In this document: positions 37,480-49,804 of the stretch, piece by piece
Position numbering within the stretch: position 1 is the first letter of the stretch
Layout of the letters: every line of letters begins with the position of its first letter
Source: Owenia fusiformis
Lineage: Eukaryota; Annelida; Polychaeta; Sabellida; Oweniidae
Direction: 5' to 3'
Assembly: GCA_903813345.2 (NCBI GenBank)
Contig: CAIIXF020000010.1
Span: 14,329,181-14,393,180 of the forward strand
DNA length: 64,000 nucleotides
Position numbers and translations under genes: made by a program
Notes under the pieces: model-generated
Seen by the model: the letters and a program-made list of their open reading frames with translations, nothing else
What the model was told of the DNA's origin: nothing
Databases searched by the model: none

Positions 37480-39027
37480 ATCGCCAGTGCGGACTTCGAG
37501 ATACTTTGTGATCTTTTAATTTAAACTAAATCCGATGTCTTACATACAAAGCCAACATGTGGATTGATCCACTAGTCATTCATTATTAGACTATCATTTC
37601 AGATTTATTGTGTAGACACACACTGTTGCTCATAAATATGGAATATTTGAGCAATCTTAACAGTTACTTTAAACGGTTTAAACTTTTGTTTAATCTTTCA
37701 CTCATAAAGGATTTTTCTAAAACTTTGAATCAAATGATAGTACTCTAGTATGTAAATCTGAAAACCGGGAGGTCATCTATGTTGTCTCTTTGATGGTACG
37801 TCAGGGAAATTACTATACAGAAAGCAGTGGCAGATGAAGCAGATATAACTATTGAAAATGGTAGAAATGGTATTCCATATGCATGAGCAAGGGTGTATGA
37901 TGATGATTCGTAATTGTATTCTCTCAGACAAAGGGGGTCGTGTTCTGTTGACAGGATGATAGGATCAGCCATCCTGAATTCTAAAACTCATCTCATGTTT
38001 CTGAGTAGCAATAATCTTTCTAGAAATCAACTGATACTTTTAGAGACTGACAATAGGATCAGTGGGGATGTCGCTGAAACCACGACATTTAGATCCCGTC
38101 TTTTATACTTCTACAGGTTGATAATGTTACAGAGACTTCAAAGGCATGACGATGGGATCAGTTGGGATGTCGTAGAATGAACAAAGTTAGGGAGCTACTT
38201 GTATAACGTCATTGTGCACCATTCAAAGATTTGAGTGAGACCCACACGCGGGATGAATTTGACACGCAATATCGTCCCAGGGAGTAAGATTTTGAGAAAT
38301 TTGTCCCGGGGTGTCCGAGAGTCAGGAATTTTGAGTGTGTTTGTTTGCAGGTCACAGGGCCTCTACTTATTTTGCCAATGAAATCTTAAAAGCCCCAATA
38401 CCACGCGGTACTAACTTCAACCTTTGATTTGAATTTTTGACCTACCAGATGTTAGAAAATCAAGAATTGTGAGTCTCATACTGCACCGTTTTTCTTCAAA
38501 CTTGTTCCATTCAAAGCATAACAAAAACGGTAAATATCTGTGCAAATCAAAGCTTTTTTGACAGAAGATTACACATAGAATTCAAATATATGCCATCGAA
38601 AATGTTAGTCTTTCATGGTTAAAAATGCAGATCTCCTAAAATCTCATTAAAACGAGACTTTAACGCGATTTCAAAGCTATATGGAAAAAGGACCATCAAT
38701 CAAGCAAATAATCATAACCAGGAATTCATATTTTCGATCGTAGTCACACTGCGGACTAATACGTATCAATTGAAACAACAAATGTAAAGTTCAGCGTAAT
38801 CCCAAAACATTGAAGTTGACATTTAATTAATAAATGTCGAAAGTCTCCGAGGATCGCGCTATACGATGTCAGTTGAGCATCAATATTGTTGATGATCATG
38901 ATCAAATCTTCGTGTTCCTTTGTAAGGTAAAGAGTTATGAGCAAGTCGACAATGATTCTGGACATGAATATATTTATATCCTGCAATTAATCCTAAAGTG
39001 ACCTTCTTTTCTTAAATTCAAACGTTG
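37480..39027. other. Upstream region of the somatomedin-B gene and intergenic sequence
   Basis: No clear core promoter could be picked on the minus strand. Around 38048-38180 a GGATCAGTKGGGATGTCG word occurs twice (38056 and 38155). A copy of the 44408 element's end lies at 38402-38530 in rearranged form (CACGCGGTACTAACTTC, then TTTGAATTTTTGACCTAC). Nothing else was recognised. Confidence 0.4.
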
Positions 39028-39743
39028 GAAAGGAGTGGTCTCGATATGGAGAACTTTTTGAACACACCTGTCTCTTAAACCAGTCATAAAAATCCAAAAA
39101 ATTTACACATCGCCAATTTAATGGTCATCTTTTGAATGCTAACAATATAATTTTGAAAAAAAAATATATATATACTTTCATCTATATTGTTTTAGAAAAC
39201 ACATCAAACACTTGTTTTGTTCTTGGTATCATGTGAAATGAGTGAAATAAAACATCTTTCCGAACCTCATTGGAACAAAACGACATAAACACAACATATT
39301 CAGGTCTCTCAATATTGTAATTGTGTAAAGGAAATTTTGGTTGATTTAAAAAAAGTATCTTGTTAATGAAATAAAGGATTTATCTTGATTTTTTATCTAT
39401 TTTGGGGGGATTTTGTTTTAATTTTTTGAATACTTTTTTAGAATCAACCAAAAATTCCGAATAACTATAATATTGAGAGGTCTAAAAACATTGTTGTATA
39501 TGCTATTTTGTTCCAACAAGGTTCGGAAAGACATTTTATTTTATTCTCAAGAATTGGTAGAAAGGAGCAAAAACACTAAAAAAGTTAACAAAAACAGTTA
39601 TATAAAATATTTCTAAATAATTTTTGCATTAAATTGTTGTCAGTCATTACATAAAATACCGTTTTTTACAGAATGATTTCAATGATTGGTTTAAGAGAAA
39701 AACATTGTTGAATTCAGTTCTCCATATCGATACCACTCCTTTT
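39028..39743. mobile_element. Palindromic element of ~716 bp, copy 1
   Basis: GAAAGGAGTGGTCTCGATAT then GGAGAAC at the left is mirrored by GTTCTCCATATCGATACCAC then TCCTTTT at the right. The arms continue to pair through TTTCCGAACCTC/GAGGTTCGGAAAG-type words and AAATTTTGGTTGATT against AATCAACCAAAAATT, so nearly the whole element folds back. No coding sequence. A second copy is at 40287-41005. Confidence 0.8.
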
Positions 39744-40286
39744 GCGTTATATGTTAAAATGTAGCTAGGTTTCAAGCTCTGAAACTGTTTTCGGCACCTT
39801 TTCCAGATCCTCTTATGTGCTATTCGAGGCCCCCATCATTGAATCGACACCTTTCAAAAAGGTTACAGCGGATCGTGTTTTGTATGGGACTGTCATAACT
39901 TTTATTGGCGAAAGAATAGATTTGCGACAATGCGATCAGCAATAAATTAAGTAAATACCACATAAATATTTCATTTCAGTAGGTCTTTCATTTTTATTGT
40001 ATTGTAGATTTGGCTGGTAATGGATTAGAGCTGACTCGACATTACCATAAAACAATACTAGAGCCTATTATTTTCATGATTATGTCTCAAGCTCTATTAG
40101 GAAGCTTAGACGTTTATGGGAAGTGTCCTTTATATGCATTCCCATCCTACGTACAATTGGGGATATCCTCATGCATTTTAGAGGATTAGTTAAAGGAAAT
40201 AAACAATAAAACAGACCAAAGGCTTTTTACTTATAAAGTCGCCCCACATCATATCAACAAACAGAAATATTTGACATCTTGTTTGC

Positions 40287-41005
40287 AAAGGAGTGGTATC
40301 GATATGGAGAACTTTTTGAACACACGTTTCTCTTAACCAGTTATAAAACATCTAAAAGTTCTAACACATCGTCAATTTAAAGGTAATCTTTTGAATGGTA
40401 ATAATATAATTTGAAAAATATATATATACTTTCATCTATATTGTTTTAGAAAACACATCAAACACTTGTTTTGTTCTTGGTATCATGTTTCCAGAGTGAA
40501 ATGAAACATCTTTCCGAACCTCATCGGAAAAAACGACACAACATGTTTAGGTCTCTCAATGTTGTAATTGTATAAAGCAAATTTTGGTTGATTAAAAAAA
40601 AGTATCTTGTTAACAAAATAAAAGGTTTATCTTGATTTTTATCTATTTGGGGGATTTTGTTTTAATTTTTTAATACTTTTTTAAAATCAACCAAAATTCC
40701 TTTGTATAACTATAATATCGAGAGTTCTAAAACATGTTGTATATGCTATTTTGTTCCAAGGTTCGGAAAGACATTTTATTTCATTCTCAAGAATTGGTAG
40801 AAAGGAGCAAAGACAATTGCACTAAAAAAACATTTTTTTTAAACAAAAACAGTTATATAAAATATTTCTAAATAATTTTCCCATTAAATTGTTGTCAATC
40901 AGTCAACATTACATAAAATACCGTGTTTTTTACAGAATATTTTCAATGATTGGTTTAAGAGAAACATAGTTGAATTCAGTTCTCCATATCGATACCAGTC
41001 CTTTT
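40287..41005. mobile_element. Palindromic element of ~719 bp, copy 2
   Basis: Same structure and high similarity to 39028-39743, with small insertions and deletions and ends AAAGGAGTGGTATCGATATG and CATATCGATACCAGTCCTTT. The ~540-bp spacer between the copies (39744-40286) is unrelated to them. No clear target duplication was identified for either copy. Confidence 0.8.
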
Positions 41006-41024
41006 AAGCAATAATAACGTCTTG

Positions 41025-41440
41025 CCCAATCGAATCCCAACTTGCTCCATCCAATCCCACGAGTCTATGGGATCATGATGGCTTTGCACGATCGCGTCCA
41101 AACGTGTCCCATCGAGCCCCGGGGAGTTCCATCAAATCCCACCATGCCCCATTGGTGTATGTTGGACTTTAAACAACACGTCATATGATCGAATATCACA
41201 CGATGCCCCATGGAAATATTGAACATGTTCATCCTCGATGGGGCAAGATGGAACTCCATTTGATTTTGCCTCATCTTGCCCGATCGAATTCCACCGAGTC
41301 CAACGTGGGACCTCATGTGACTCGATGGGGCAAAATCTGACGGAGTCCCATGGACGGACTCCATGGGGCAAAATTCCATGAAGTCCCACGAGGTCTCATG
41401 CAATTTTAAGTCTATGGAGGTCCCATCTTTCCGCATTGGT
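41025..41440. repeat. GC-richer tract with degenerate TCCCATCGA / CATGGGGCA words
   Basis: Words such as AATCCCAC, GTCCCAT, CATCGAG, CCATGGGGCAAAAT and TGCCCCAT recur every 15-30 bp in both orientations. Base composition and word use contrast with the AT-rich flanks. The open frames on the minus strand (up to 123 codons) consist only of these words and look fortuitous. TTGGTGTATGT occurs near 41151 and at 41436. Probably a decayed repeat or MITE-type insertion. Confidence 0.45.
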
Positions 41441-44407
41441 GTATGTAGGGCTTAAGGGACCGTTTTTCATCAACCGATAGATGAAGGAGCCCTCTGTTTG
41501 AGAATTCACTTGCTCCTAATATTCTAACTACTAACTTGGCGTGATTCGTAGTTAATTATACGAGTGCCCATATCAACAAACACGTTTGAATTAACGATAA
41601 TTAATCTTGCCAGACTAAAAACATCATTAATATGCAGTCAATTACATCATTAATGTGCAGTCAAAAACCATCTTACCCTTTCCCCTTAAGCTTTATATTT
41701 TCACAAAAATATTTTGGATCCCAAAGTTCAAAAAGTGATCCGTTTGAGTTAAATATTGAATGTTAATTTATTTATTTAGAAAAATGTAGATGCAATAATA
41801 ATACATGACAAATACTGACACCAAATTGCATATAAAAGTATAAAGTCGAAGTATCAATCAACAGTATGAAAAAAGTTTTCAAGATATAACATAAATCTTG
41901 AATGTTTGCACAAATGACATTATTTTACTTTCTATATGAAATATAAAATAAAATGTTATGTGAGCTGTGTGTTTCAATGGGTTCTCCATCAATAGTGCAG
42001 GAAGAATCTCGGAAGATGTGGTCGTTCATGTAATTTATAGCCAATAAGAATTGCGTTTGGATTCACGAGACATGTTCTTTACTTTCATGCGTAAAATACA
42101 ACTCTGGTTACGAAAATGTAAAGATCAATGTTAAGAGCATGTAACACAAACCTTAGAAGTAATTCTCTTTCCTAAGTAGTCTATCGTCAGTAAAGCGAAT
42201 GATTAGTTAATGATTTGAATCAATGACGATCGAAGCCTTAAAAGTTGATAAATTCATATTTACTAGTGCCAAATGGTATTTAATCAGAAAGAATCAAGAT
42301 AATATAGTCAATAATAGAGCTGCAGGTTTCCTTAATTAATTAGAAAACAGGAAGAAAATGTAGATTTGTGACAAGAAATTTCATCCCAGGCTGGGTTTTG
42401 ACATAATTCAGGTCAGGGTCAGGGTATTTTGGATTGATAAATGTGCCGGAGGTGAACATGAAGCGACACCAAATCAAAATATCATCGAAAATGGTAATAA
42501 GCATACTTTGAATGCCAATACTATTGGGGAATGTCCTGGAAAGAAATAGATTGGACCGTGAAATTGGAAATCGATGTAAAACGCACCCAGGAGATCAAAA
42601 CATAAAGTTTAACAAACTTTATAGAATTTGATATATCAGACGAACACAGGGATAATTATAGTCTTCTTATTGCATTTATAAATGAAATAATAACTTACCA
42701 TGATCATGATATTTATTTTATGATTAGTAATCAATAAACGAAAGTGAAATATATATCATAGAATGATAGACTTGATGCAGTCACAGTGCATTATTGAAAG
42801 CCACAAAACCATGACGATGTATTCGAGTAATCTTTGACTATGTTCTTGTATTGGCTTAACACTTGGCAACGAAAAGTGTTTCCAAGCCTGTCAGCCTTCC
42901 ACAGGACGAAATATATCCTATATGATTCCATTATATCATTCATTTTGTTTGCTTCAATGATTAATAGATTTTCGGTTTTATCTTATTTAAATAATTAAAT
43001 AAAATCAACCTTGGTCTCCGGGCTTGGTTTCAAGTGGGTAAGATACAAAGAGGGCGTTAAATGTATCAATAATGGACATACACTGCACGAACTTAAGAAG
43101 TACATTACCGGGTAATGTAACGTCCTTGATTCAAGACAAGCTTGTATGGAGGTATCGATTACCGTAATTGGTTTATAGTGTATCCGGATTAACACATTAG
43201 CATTTTTAATTGATTGGAATTCATTTCTGACATGAAATGTTTATACTCTACATTTTTGTTATTTCACTTCAAAGATAAAAACGTAAAAAATTATTGATAC
43301 ACGCATGTTTATTGTATTGTTTGACAGGAACATGACGCAAAAATTGTATCTCTTTTATTTTTCTGTTTGATAAATAATACGAATCTATTAAAGCCATTTC
43401 TAGCTCGTGGAGTTTCCTTTGATTTGATCAACAGGAGAATTATAATTTTAAATCTGAGATATGTTGATATGCAAAAGAGTTGAGCTAGCACTTTCGCCTC
43501 CATGTTTAATCACTGCAATGTACTGACGGGACGCATCGGAAAACAATCTTTAAAACCGAGTGGCGATATTCAATATATCAACGAGCATTAGTTTTTACTT
43601 GCAAAGTAGTAAGTAGAATTTACCGTTCTATGTTTTGTTTCGGTAGCTTTGGGAATATGAGTTAAACACCTGTTTGGCCATATGAATGGAATACGCTGCC
43701 TGCTTTAAACCGCCTGTTAATCTTCATTATTATGTGGTATGTATTTTTATGGCATAAACATTAATAATTCGCAATTTTAGTTTCAGTTCAATAATATTAT
43801 TTTAACATATACATGCCAAGATAAGATCAGTTGTCAGATACATGATGTTGCATTGCGTTTGTTACAAATTAAAGGGCCATGAGTGTTATGTAGAATTAGC
43901 TATTAAATGTATCAAATCAAAATTCCTTGCTCCATACACCAATATAACGATTTGTGTAACAAGGATATTTGCGATTATGTAACAAAACCAGAAACTAATC
44001 CAAAAACCGGGAAAGAGCTTGGTAGCTTATGTAGTTACGAAAGTGGTCGAACCGACCTATGTACGCTCTAGAACTTATCATTTCGAGATTTATGATCCTT
44101 TTATGATCCTGTTATCATGTTTTTAATAACATATATAGCCGTATTGACTTACTGAATTACCAGATGCTAACATCACAGTTGGAGGATCAATGTATGAGAG
44201 CATGAGAAAAATAATCAAATATGCAATTAGCTGGTCCTCTACTTTCAAGAAATGCCACAAGATCAAAAATAAATCATATGTTTTGTCTTTTGATAATTCT
44301 ATAACTCACTCACTTCATAGATTTCGGAACTTCGTCACGACGATTACCAGGTAAGGTAATATTTTCAGAAAGGCATATATTGTGTTCCGACCTGTATACC
44401 TCCTTGT
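41441..44407. other. AT-rich intergenic sequence; third copy blocks of the segmental repeat
   Basis: No gene was recognised. Positions 43650-43725 (GGGAATATGAG, AAACACCTG, GGCCATATGAATGGAAT, CCGCCTGTT) match 19625-19710. Positions 44085-44145 (GAGATTTATGATCCTTTTA) match 20440-20500. Confidence 0.45.
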
Positions 44408-44745
44408 CACGCGGTACTAACTTCGACCGTTAATTTGAATTTTTGACCTAACGGATGTTCCATTCAAAGCATAACAAAAATCCCTTTCTGTTGGTACATT
44501 ATTCTCTTAAACAGAGTCCCTACTTCCAGCGGCATTTCCAGCGGCATCACAGCTGGGGACCACAACGCTGCTAGAACGAAGGACTCTTTACAATAAAGTA
44601 ATGCACTGACAGAAAGGCAATTTTGTTTTGCTTTTAATGGTATAAGTTTGAAGAAAAACAGTGCAGTATGAGACTCACAATCCTTGATTTTCAATCATCC
44701 GGTAGGTCAAAAATTCAAATTAACGGTCGAAGTTAGTATCGCGTG
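44408..44745. mobile_element. TIR element with CACGCG ends and probable 4-bp TTGT target duplication
   Basis: CACGCGGTACTAACTTCGAC (then CGTTAATTTGAATTTTTGACCTA) at the left is mirrored at the right, ending TAGTATCGCGTG. TTGT flanks both sides (44404-44407 and 44746-44749). The inverted ends pair for about 50 bp. A rearranged partial copy is at 38402-38530. No reading frame of interest. Confidence 0.65.
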
Positions 44746-46954
44746 TTGTAAGGCGAAGATAGAAAGAAGGTACAGCGCTTGTGTCGTCGTAAATCGGTAA
44801 TGTAAAGTTGCTATGATTTTATATTCCCAGAGTGGGGCGCACTTTGATCAATAATTTAAGAAAAGGCATAAAAAGTTCAAATCTTATTGAATGTTCGTCA
44901 TTGCACTGTTTTCGAAATGAATTAGGAAAGATGTCACACTGTGCTTCCGTCTTGGCATTTAATCCTAAAAGATAAGTATAACACCTCATCAAACCAATTT
45001 AATCAAAATGACAATTAATCTCAGAATGTAATAGAACGATGTCAGTGAGAGTAGGCTTAGCAAGGAAAATAATATTTGATGTCTTTGGACAATTATTTCT
45101 AAAGACTCTGAAAAACTACAAAATTGGATTTTTATAAGAAGAATAAATGGGCCATGACTATATGAGTAATACTACTGACTGAAGATAATTGAACAAGAAT
45201 TGACTTGACATCTTTAATTCATTTTACGCACTTATTGAGTGTTGAGTAAGTTCGAAGGATGACAGGTTTAGAACTTGATGCATTATAGCTTTGTGGAATA
45301 ATGAGCAGAAATTTCATTCTATGGAGGGCAATACCTGTTCATCTTTCAATCATGTTAACAGTATGTATTGCCCGCAGCCCGTAGGTCGAGGGAAATACAT
45401 GCTGCAAAAATCATTGAAAGTTCAACAGGTATTGCCCGAACATAGAATGAAATATTTGTTTTATTATATCATTGCTAGACATTCTAGACATTCTCTACGA
45501 TCACTATACATTTCAAAGAAATATAGGATATTTGTTTCAACCCGTGAACATTTATTTTAATCAATAAATATAATCATTAACGGGTACATAATTACATGTA
45601 TGTAAGTACAGGTATCATTGTATCGGTATCATTGTATAGTACACTTTTGTTTTCGTCCAGTGCAGTGCTAGAAACTGTGTGATTTGATTGGCTGATTCAG
45701 TAACCAGGTGATCAAAAATACCATGTAGCGTATTTCACAGCTTCCTCAATTTTTGAAAAGACGTAATTCCCGGCCCGGTGTATTTTCCGCCCGGGAATTG
45801 TATGTAATTATGTTATCTTATGCATTGCCCTCGCCGTACTGGCTGCGGGCGATACATACTGCAAAAATTATTTAAAAATAAAGAGGTATTGCCCTCCATA
45901 GAATTATATATTTGCTTGATACCCTTGAACCTATAAAGGTCAAATGCATGTATTTTTCAAACATTTTGATTTACTTGGCGAAATCATTGTTAAGTGATGA
46001 TGGATATTCCTATTTACACCAGAAGTTGATTTGTTCATGTCAGGGTCATCGTAGCATGTTTTCCAAATAACAACCACCGTGAACATAATGTCTGGATTTC
46101 CTCCACCAACTAAATGGCATAGTACTCTGGTGATCATAAAAATTGTAAAAGGCATTAAATAAAACAGCCCTCGATATCTGGTATGATCTGTCGAATCCAT
46201 AGATGTCTGTCTGATTAAATCCATGGCAATATGTCCATTTTGCAGGCAATGATGATGACATATAGCCCGATTAATCATATAAATAGTTGAAGCTTGATTT
46301 TTCTCTGTCTGGGTAAACTTGTTTTTGTTAGATTTGACCTGAGATTTCGGTCAAAGAACTTCAAACATTATTAGGGATGAAATAAATCGCATTCTAAACC
46401 CATGTATCACAACCAAGAATCAATCTTGTTTCGGGCTAAACATCGAGCTTTATGAAGCACAAATGCTAAAATTAGGACAAGAATTTGTTTCTGTTTGCCA
46501 TTGACGTGAATGCTTTTTAAGGTTACGTGGATCCCGGGACGTGGATTTACTTTGTTTTTCAACTTACAGCATCTGTAAGATTTGCTGTACATTCATCCTT
46601 TCAGGAATATATATTTGTTGCATGGGTATTGCCATTTGCTAATTATCCCATGGATCAGAACGACACGCAGGCGAGCTGTGTCATTTCGTCTCCAGCCAAG
46701 TACCTTGATTCAATTCTATTAAATGTCAAACTCATCATGCAATCCAACCACATTTGTTTCGTTGTAGTTTTGGATCGATTTTCAAACTCATTTGTTTATC
46801 TAAGATCCATATTTTGAATTTCATATTCTGAGTTATGCTGACGCAAGAGAAAAAACAGATTACGAATCACTCAAGGTTTCTGTCAAATTCCTAGAAATTT
46901 TCTTGAAAATTGATTGGTCCCTTCATCAGATAATTCCATTTCTTGTGTTTGCAG
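44746..46954. other. Intergenic or 5' intronic region upstream of the first GPCR
   Basis: It contains the GGCAATA hairpin element at 45307-45914. No other coding exon was recognised. The last bases (TTTCTTGTGTTTGCAG, ending 46954) are a good splice acceptor that would open the GPCR coding exon, so a 5' non-coding exon probably lies somewhere upstream. Confidence 0.4.
45307..45914. mobile_element. Hairpin element of the GGCAATA/TATTGCCC type
   Basis: The outer ends pair: ATTCTATGGAGGGCAATACC at 45316 and GGTATTGCCCTCCATAGAAT ending at 45904. An inner hairpin at 45310-45453 repeats the same words (CATTCTATGG... against ...CATAGAATG), with TGTATTGCCCGCAGCCCGTA at its centre. A third related stretch with CCGGCCCGG and CGCCCGGG words is at 45768-45800. 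It resembles the 6722-7282 element in style. Confidence 0.6.
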
Positions 46955-47061
46955 GACAACAACCATGATAACCATGGAATCATCACCATGAAGATCTTCA
47001 AGGTTAACGTTAAATAGACTGGTCCCGAGCTTCCACCAGAGAGTAAGCCTTCCAACCGAAT

Positions 47062-48267
47062 ATGGACAACACTTCTTATACACTAATTGCTCCATCAACC
47101 GCTGTGACGACGGAGTTGGCCAACAATACACCAGAAATAATACCAGGGCCCGATGAAAGATATCCACATCACCAGTTTTTGGGGATATTTTTGCCATATG
47201 CCCTCCTGATTGATCGATTAGTCACACCAATATGGTATATAATTGGAGCAATTGGAAATACACTCTCGGCAAAAGTATGGCTAGAAAAACGAATAAGAAG
47301 TAGCAACTCGTCAGCTATATATTTAGCAACATTGGCAATATCTGATCTACTGTTTCTCATGTTGCATATCCTAGTGGATCTTAAATATGCTTGGGGGTTT
47401 CATCCTCTTAAATACCCCGTGTTATGTGAAGTATTCTTCGTTTTGTATCTTGTCCCCCAGTACCTCTCACCGCTATTGGTGCTGGGCTTCACAATTGAAC
47501 GCTACATAGCTGTATGTCATCCTTTCAAGAAGGAACGCTACTGTACACCCCAGACGGCTCAAAAGGCTATCATCTGCCTTGTTGTTTCCAGTGTTCTCCT
47601 CTGCGTTGTTCAAGCCTGGTTCTGGACTTACTCGGACGGGGCGTGTGTAATCAGAGCTAAAGCTATTGAGGGACAGAACGCCAGTATTTGGTCTGTCTGG
47701 ACGTGGAGCACCGAAATCATAATATTCATGCTAGTACCTCTCACAATACTTCTATTTAATATTTTAGTCATACAAGAGATAAAACGCTTGAGGAGGATGG
47801 ATTTGATATATCATCAAGAGCACCACAAGGCTTGGGCTGCCACAACTGTGATGCTCCTCTCTGTATCATTTTATGTGATCTTCACTACTCTCCCAGCCAC
47901 TTTGGTTTACTCAATGACGTACGTATTACCAGAAAGGACAACAAATCTGACGGATGCCCAAATAAGGACAGACTCCTCGTGGCAAGGTTATTTCAGTTAT
48001 CTCATGATACGAAAGATCGTAGAAGAGATTTGTCTGTCACATTACGCCTGTAACATATTCATCTATCTCGTCACAGGAATACAGTTCAGGACGGCTTTAG
48101 CCAACAACATAAGATGTGTTATGAATTCGCTTAAAGGGATAAAACATGTTAACAACTACAATCAAGTCCCAGGCAGAAATGACAATGTTAAAAAACAGAA
48201 AACCATGACATCCATAGATATAGCGAGCACACAGCCACATAATGAATTCGAAGTAACCAAAGTGTAG
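47062..48267 (+). CDS. Rhodopsin-class GPCR, neuropeptide-receptor-like (paralogue 1)
   Basis: An intronless 401-residue receptor with seven hydrophobic segments. The N-terminus has glycosylation sequons at N3 and N21. Landmarks are GAIGN (62-66, helix 1), LAISD (91-95, helix 2), a tryptophan at 111 in the first outer loop, C122 and C195 as the likely loop disulphide, ERY (146-148) in place of DRY, FTTLP (274-278, helix 6) and NIFIY (331-335) in place of NPxxY. ERYIAVCHPF followed by CTP is usual in FMRFamide-receptor and GPR139-like peptide receptors; the ligand is unknown. A 5' untranslated stretch from a splice acceptor at 46954 carries several upstream ATGs before the chosen start. The paralogue at 58188-59378 is inverted and about 88% identical beyond the N-terminus. 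The tail is long and polar and has a cysteine (352) that the paralogue lacks. Confidence 0.93.
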   Translation: MDNTSYTLIAPSTAVTTELANNTPEIIPGPDERYPHHQFLGIFLPYALLIDRLVTPIWYIIGAIGNTLSAKVWLEKRIRSSNSSAIYLATLAISDLLFLMLHILVDLKYAWGFHPLKYPVLCEVFFVLYLVPQYLSPLLVLGFTIERYIAVCHPFKKERYCTPQTAQKAIICLVVSSVLLCVVQAWFWTYSDGACVIRAKAIEGQNASIWSVWTWSTEIIIFMLVPLTILLFNILVIQEIKRLRRMDLIYHQEHHKAWAATTVMLLSVSFYVIFTTLPATLVYSMTYVLPERTTNLTDAQIRTDSSWQGYFSYLMIRKIVEEICLSHYACNIFIYLVTGIQFRTALANNIRCVMNSLKGIKHVNNYNQVPGRNDNVKKQKTMTSIDIASTQPHNEFEVTKV

Positions 48268-48430
48268 CCGAATCGTCATAAATCGCCAGAAATATATACA
48301 ATCATTAATTACAAACTCTTTGGATTATCTTCCATGATGTATTTTTTTAATTTTCTAATTTGTATTGTTGATGGTTTTGAGGCATAAGAGGATTATTCCA
48401 GTATTCTCCAAATATATTCCAATATATAGG

Positions 48431-48912
48431 ATCGTTTGCGAAAGTGATCCTCTGTTGTAGTGGTTTTAAGCAATTAAGAGAAGTGATCCTCTGTTGTAGT
48501 GGTTTTGCAAAAACGCAATTCAGAGAAGTGATCCTCTGTTGTAGTGGTTTTGCAAAAACGCAATTCAGAGAAATGATCCTCTGTTGTAGTGGTTTTGCAA
48601 AAACGCAATTCAGAGAAGTGATCTTCTGTTGTAGTGGTTTTGCAAAAAGGCAATTCAGAGAGATAATCCTCTGTTGTAGTGGTTTTGCAAAAACGCAATT
48701 CAGAGAAGTGATCCTCTGTTGTACTGGTTTTGAAAAAAAGCAATTCAGAGAAGTGATCCTCTGTTGTAGTGGTTTTGCAAAAATGAAAATAGAGAAGTGA
48801 TCCTCTGTTGTAGTGGTTTTGCAAAAACGCAATCTGTTGTAGTGGTTTTAAGCAATTCAGAGAAGTGATCTTCTGTTGTAGTGGTTTGCAAAAATGCAAT
48901 TCAGAGAAGTGC
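48431..48912 (+). repeat. 45-bp minisatellite, about 10-11 copies
   Basis: The unit is GAAGTGATCCTCTGTTGTAG, TGGTTTTGCAAAAACGCAAT, TCAGA. Units near both ends are shortened (TTTTAAGCAATT variants). It starts about 165 bp after the GPCR stop codon and could be part of its 3' untranslated region, as an AATAAA lies at 49326. Open frames of 118-161 codons cross it on both strands because the period is divisible by three. Confidence 0.93.
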
Positions 48913-49804
48913 TTGGTGATAATCCAACAAAGACAATATTTGGGATCTAGTATTTGCTAGCATTTGAATTTGAGGTAATCGTAGAGTTTATTGACGATTG
49001 ATTTATGGGATTGAGTTCAAGGTTTTGAGGAATCAGTCATGTGCAATACATAAACTATAATAACTATACTGGAAAAAATATGAATCTCTTCAAGAAGATC
49101 TTGTTGCTGACATATCACTGTGCAGTCAAGCTGGTCGATCGAACTCTAGATTTCTTATTAATCCTGAACTGCCTGACGTTGTATAGTTTCAGGGAATTTA
49201 TATAATTAGTGTGAATATCATTGGGGAGTAATTTCTATAAAACATGATTTTTATCCTGTTGTTATTTTAACACCAAGTATTATTACGAATCGATTTAAAC
49301 AGTATTATATGTAATGTTGATGTTTAATAAAGTGCTGAATATAGTAAATCGTTGTTGTGATTAAGCAATGGATGAACATGATAATAAAAGAATGTTTGAG
49401 ACAAAGTTATCGATGCGCCATTACTTTCTGACAAATCAAAACGCATTGTAGCCATACCTTTGAAAACTGGTGCATGACTTTTATTCTGGCTAGGTGTCAG
49501 AATCTACTATCCATGTCAGTAATTTGAGCAGCGAGATGGACTCATGGTTACTCATAAGATATGTTATTTTACTAAATTCTTCATGTCCATTCCCAAGTGA
49601 GTAATGATACAGTCGTCACGTGCTCTTGTGTTGTCTTGCGCTTATGGAGGACATTTATGAGTAAGTGGGAAAACCTGAGAGCAATTACAATTCAGAAATT
49701 GCTACATAGAAAGATAGATGACAGTAGTGTTTTGATGGAGTTAGATTTTCAGGAATTGAATAAAAAAGAAATCTGCGTAATATTCTGGCAGAAAGTTCAA
49801 AGCT
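48913..49804. other. Intergenic sequence, nothing certain
   Basis: AATAAA at 49326-49331 may be the polyadenylation signal of the upstream GPCR. A 69-codon frame at 49597-49806 runs into the foldback element edge, and I recognise no domain in it. Confidence 0.35.

Noticed and set aside
41065-41436. 123-codon minus-strand frame
   Set aside because: It consists of the recurring ATCCCAC/CATGGGGCA words; no domain, and an overlapping frame is equally open.
48347-48899. Frames of 118-161 codons on both strands after the first GPCR
   Set aside because: They are frames of the 45-bp minisatellite.
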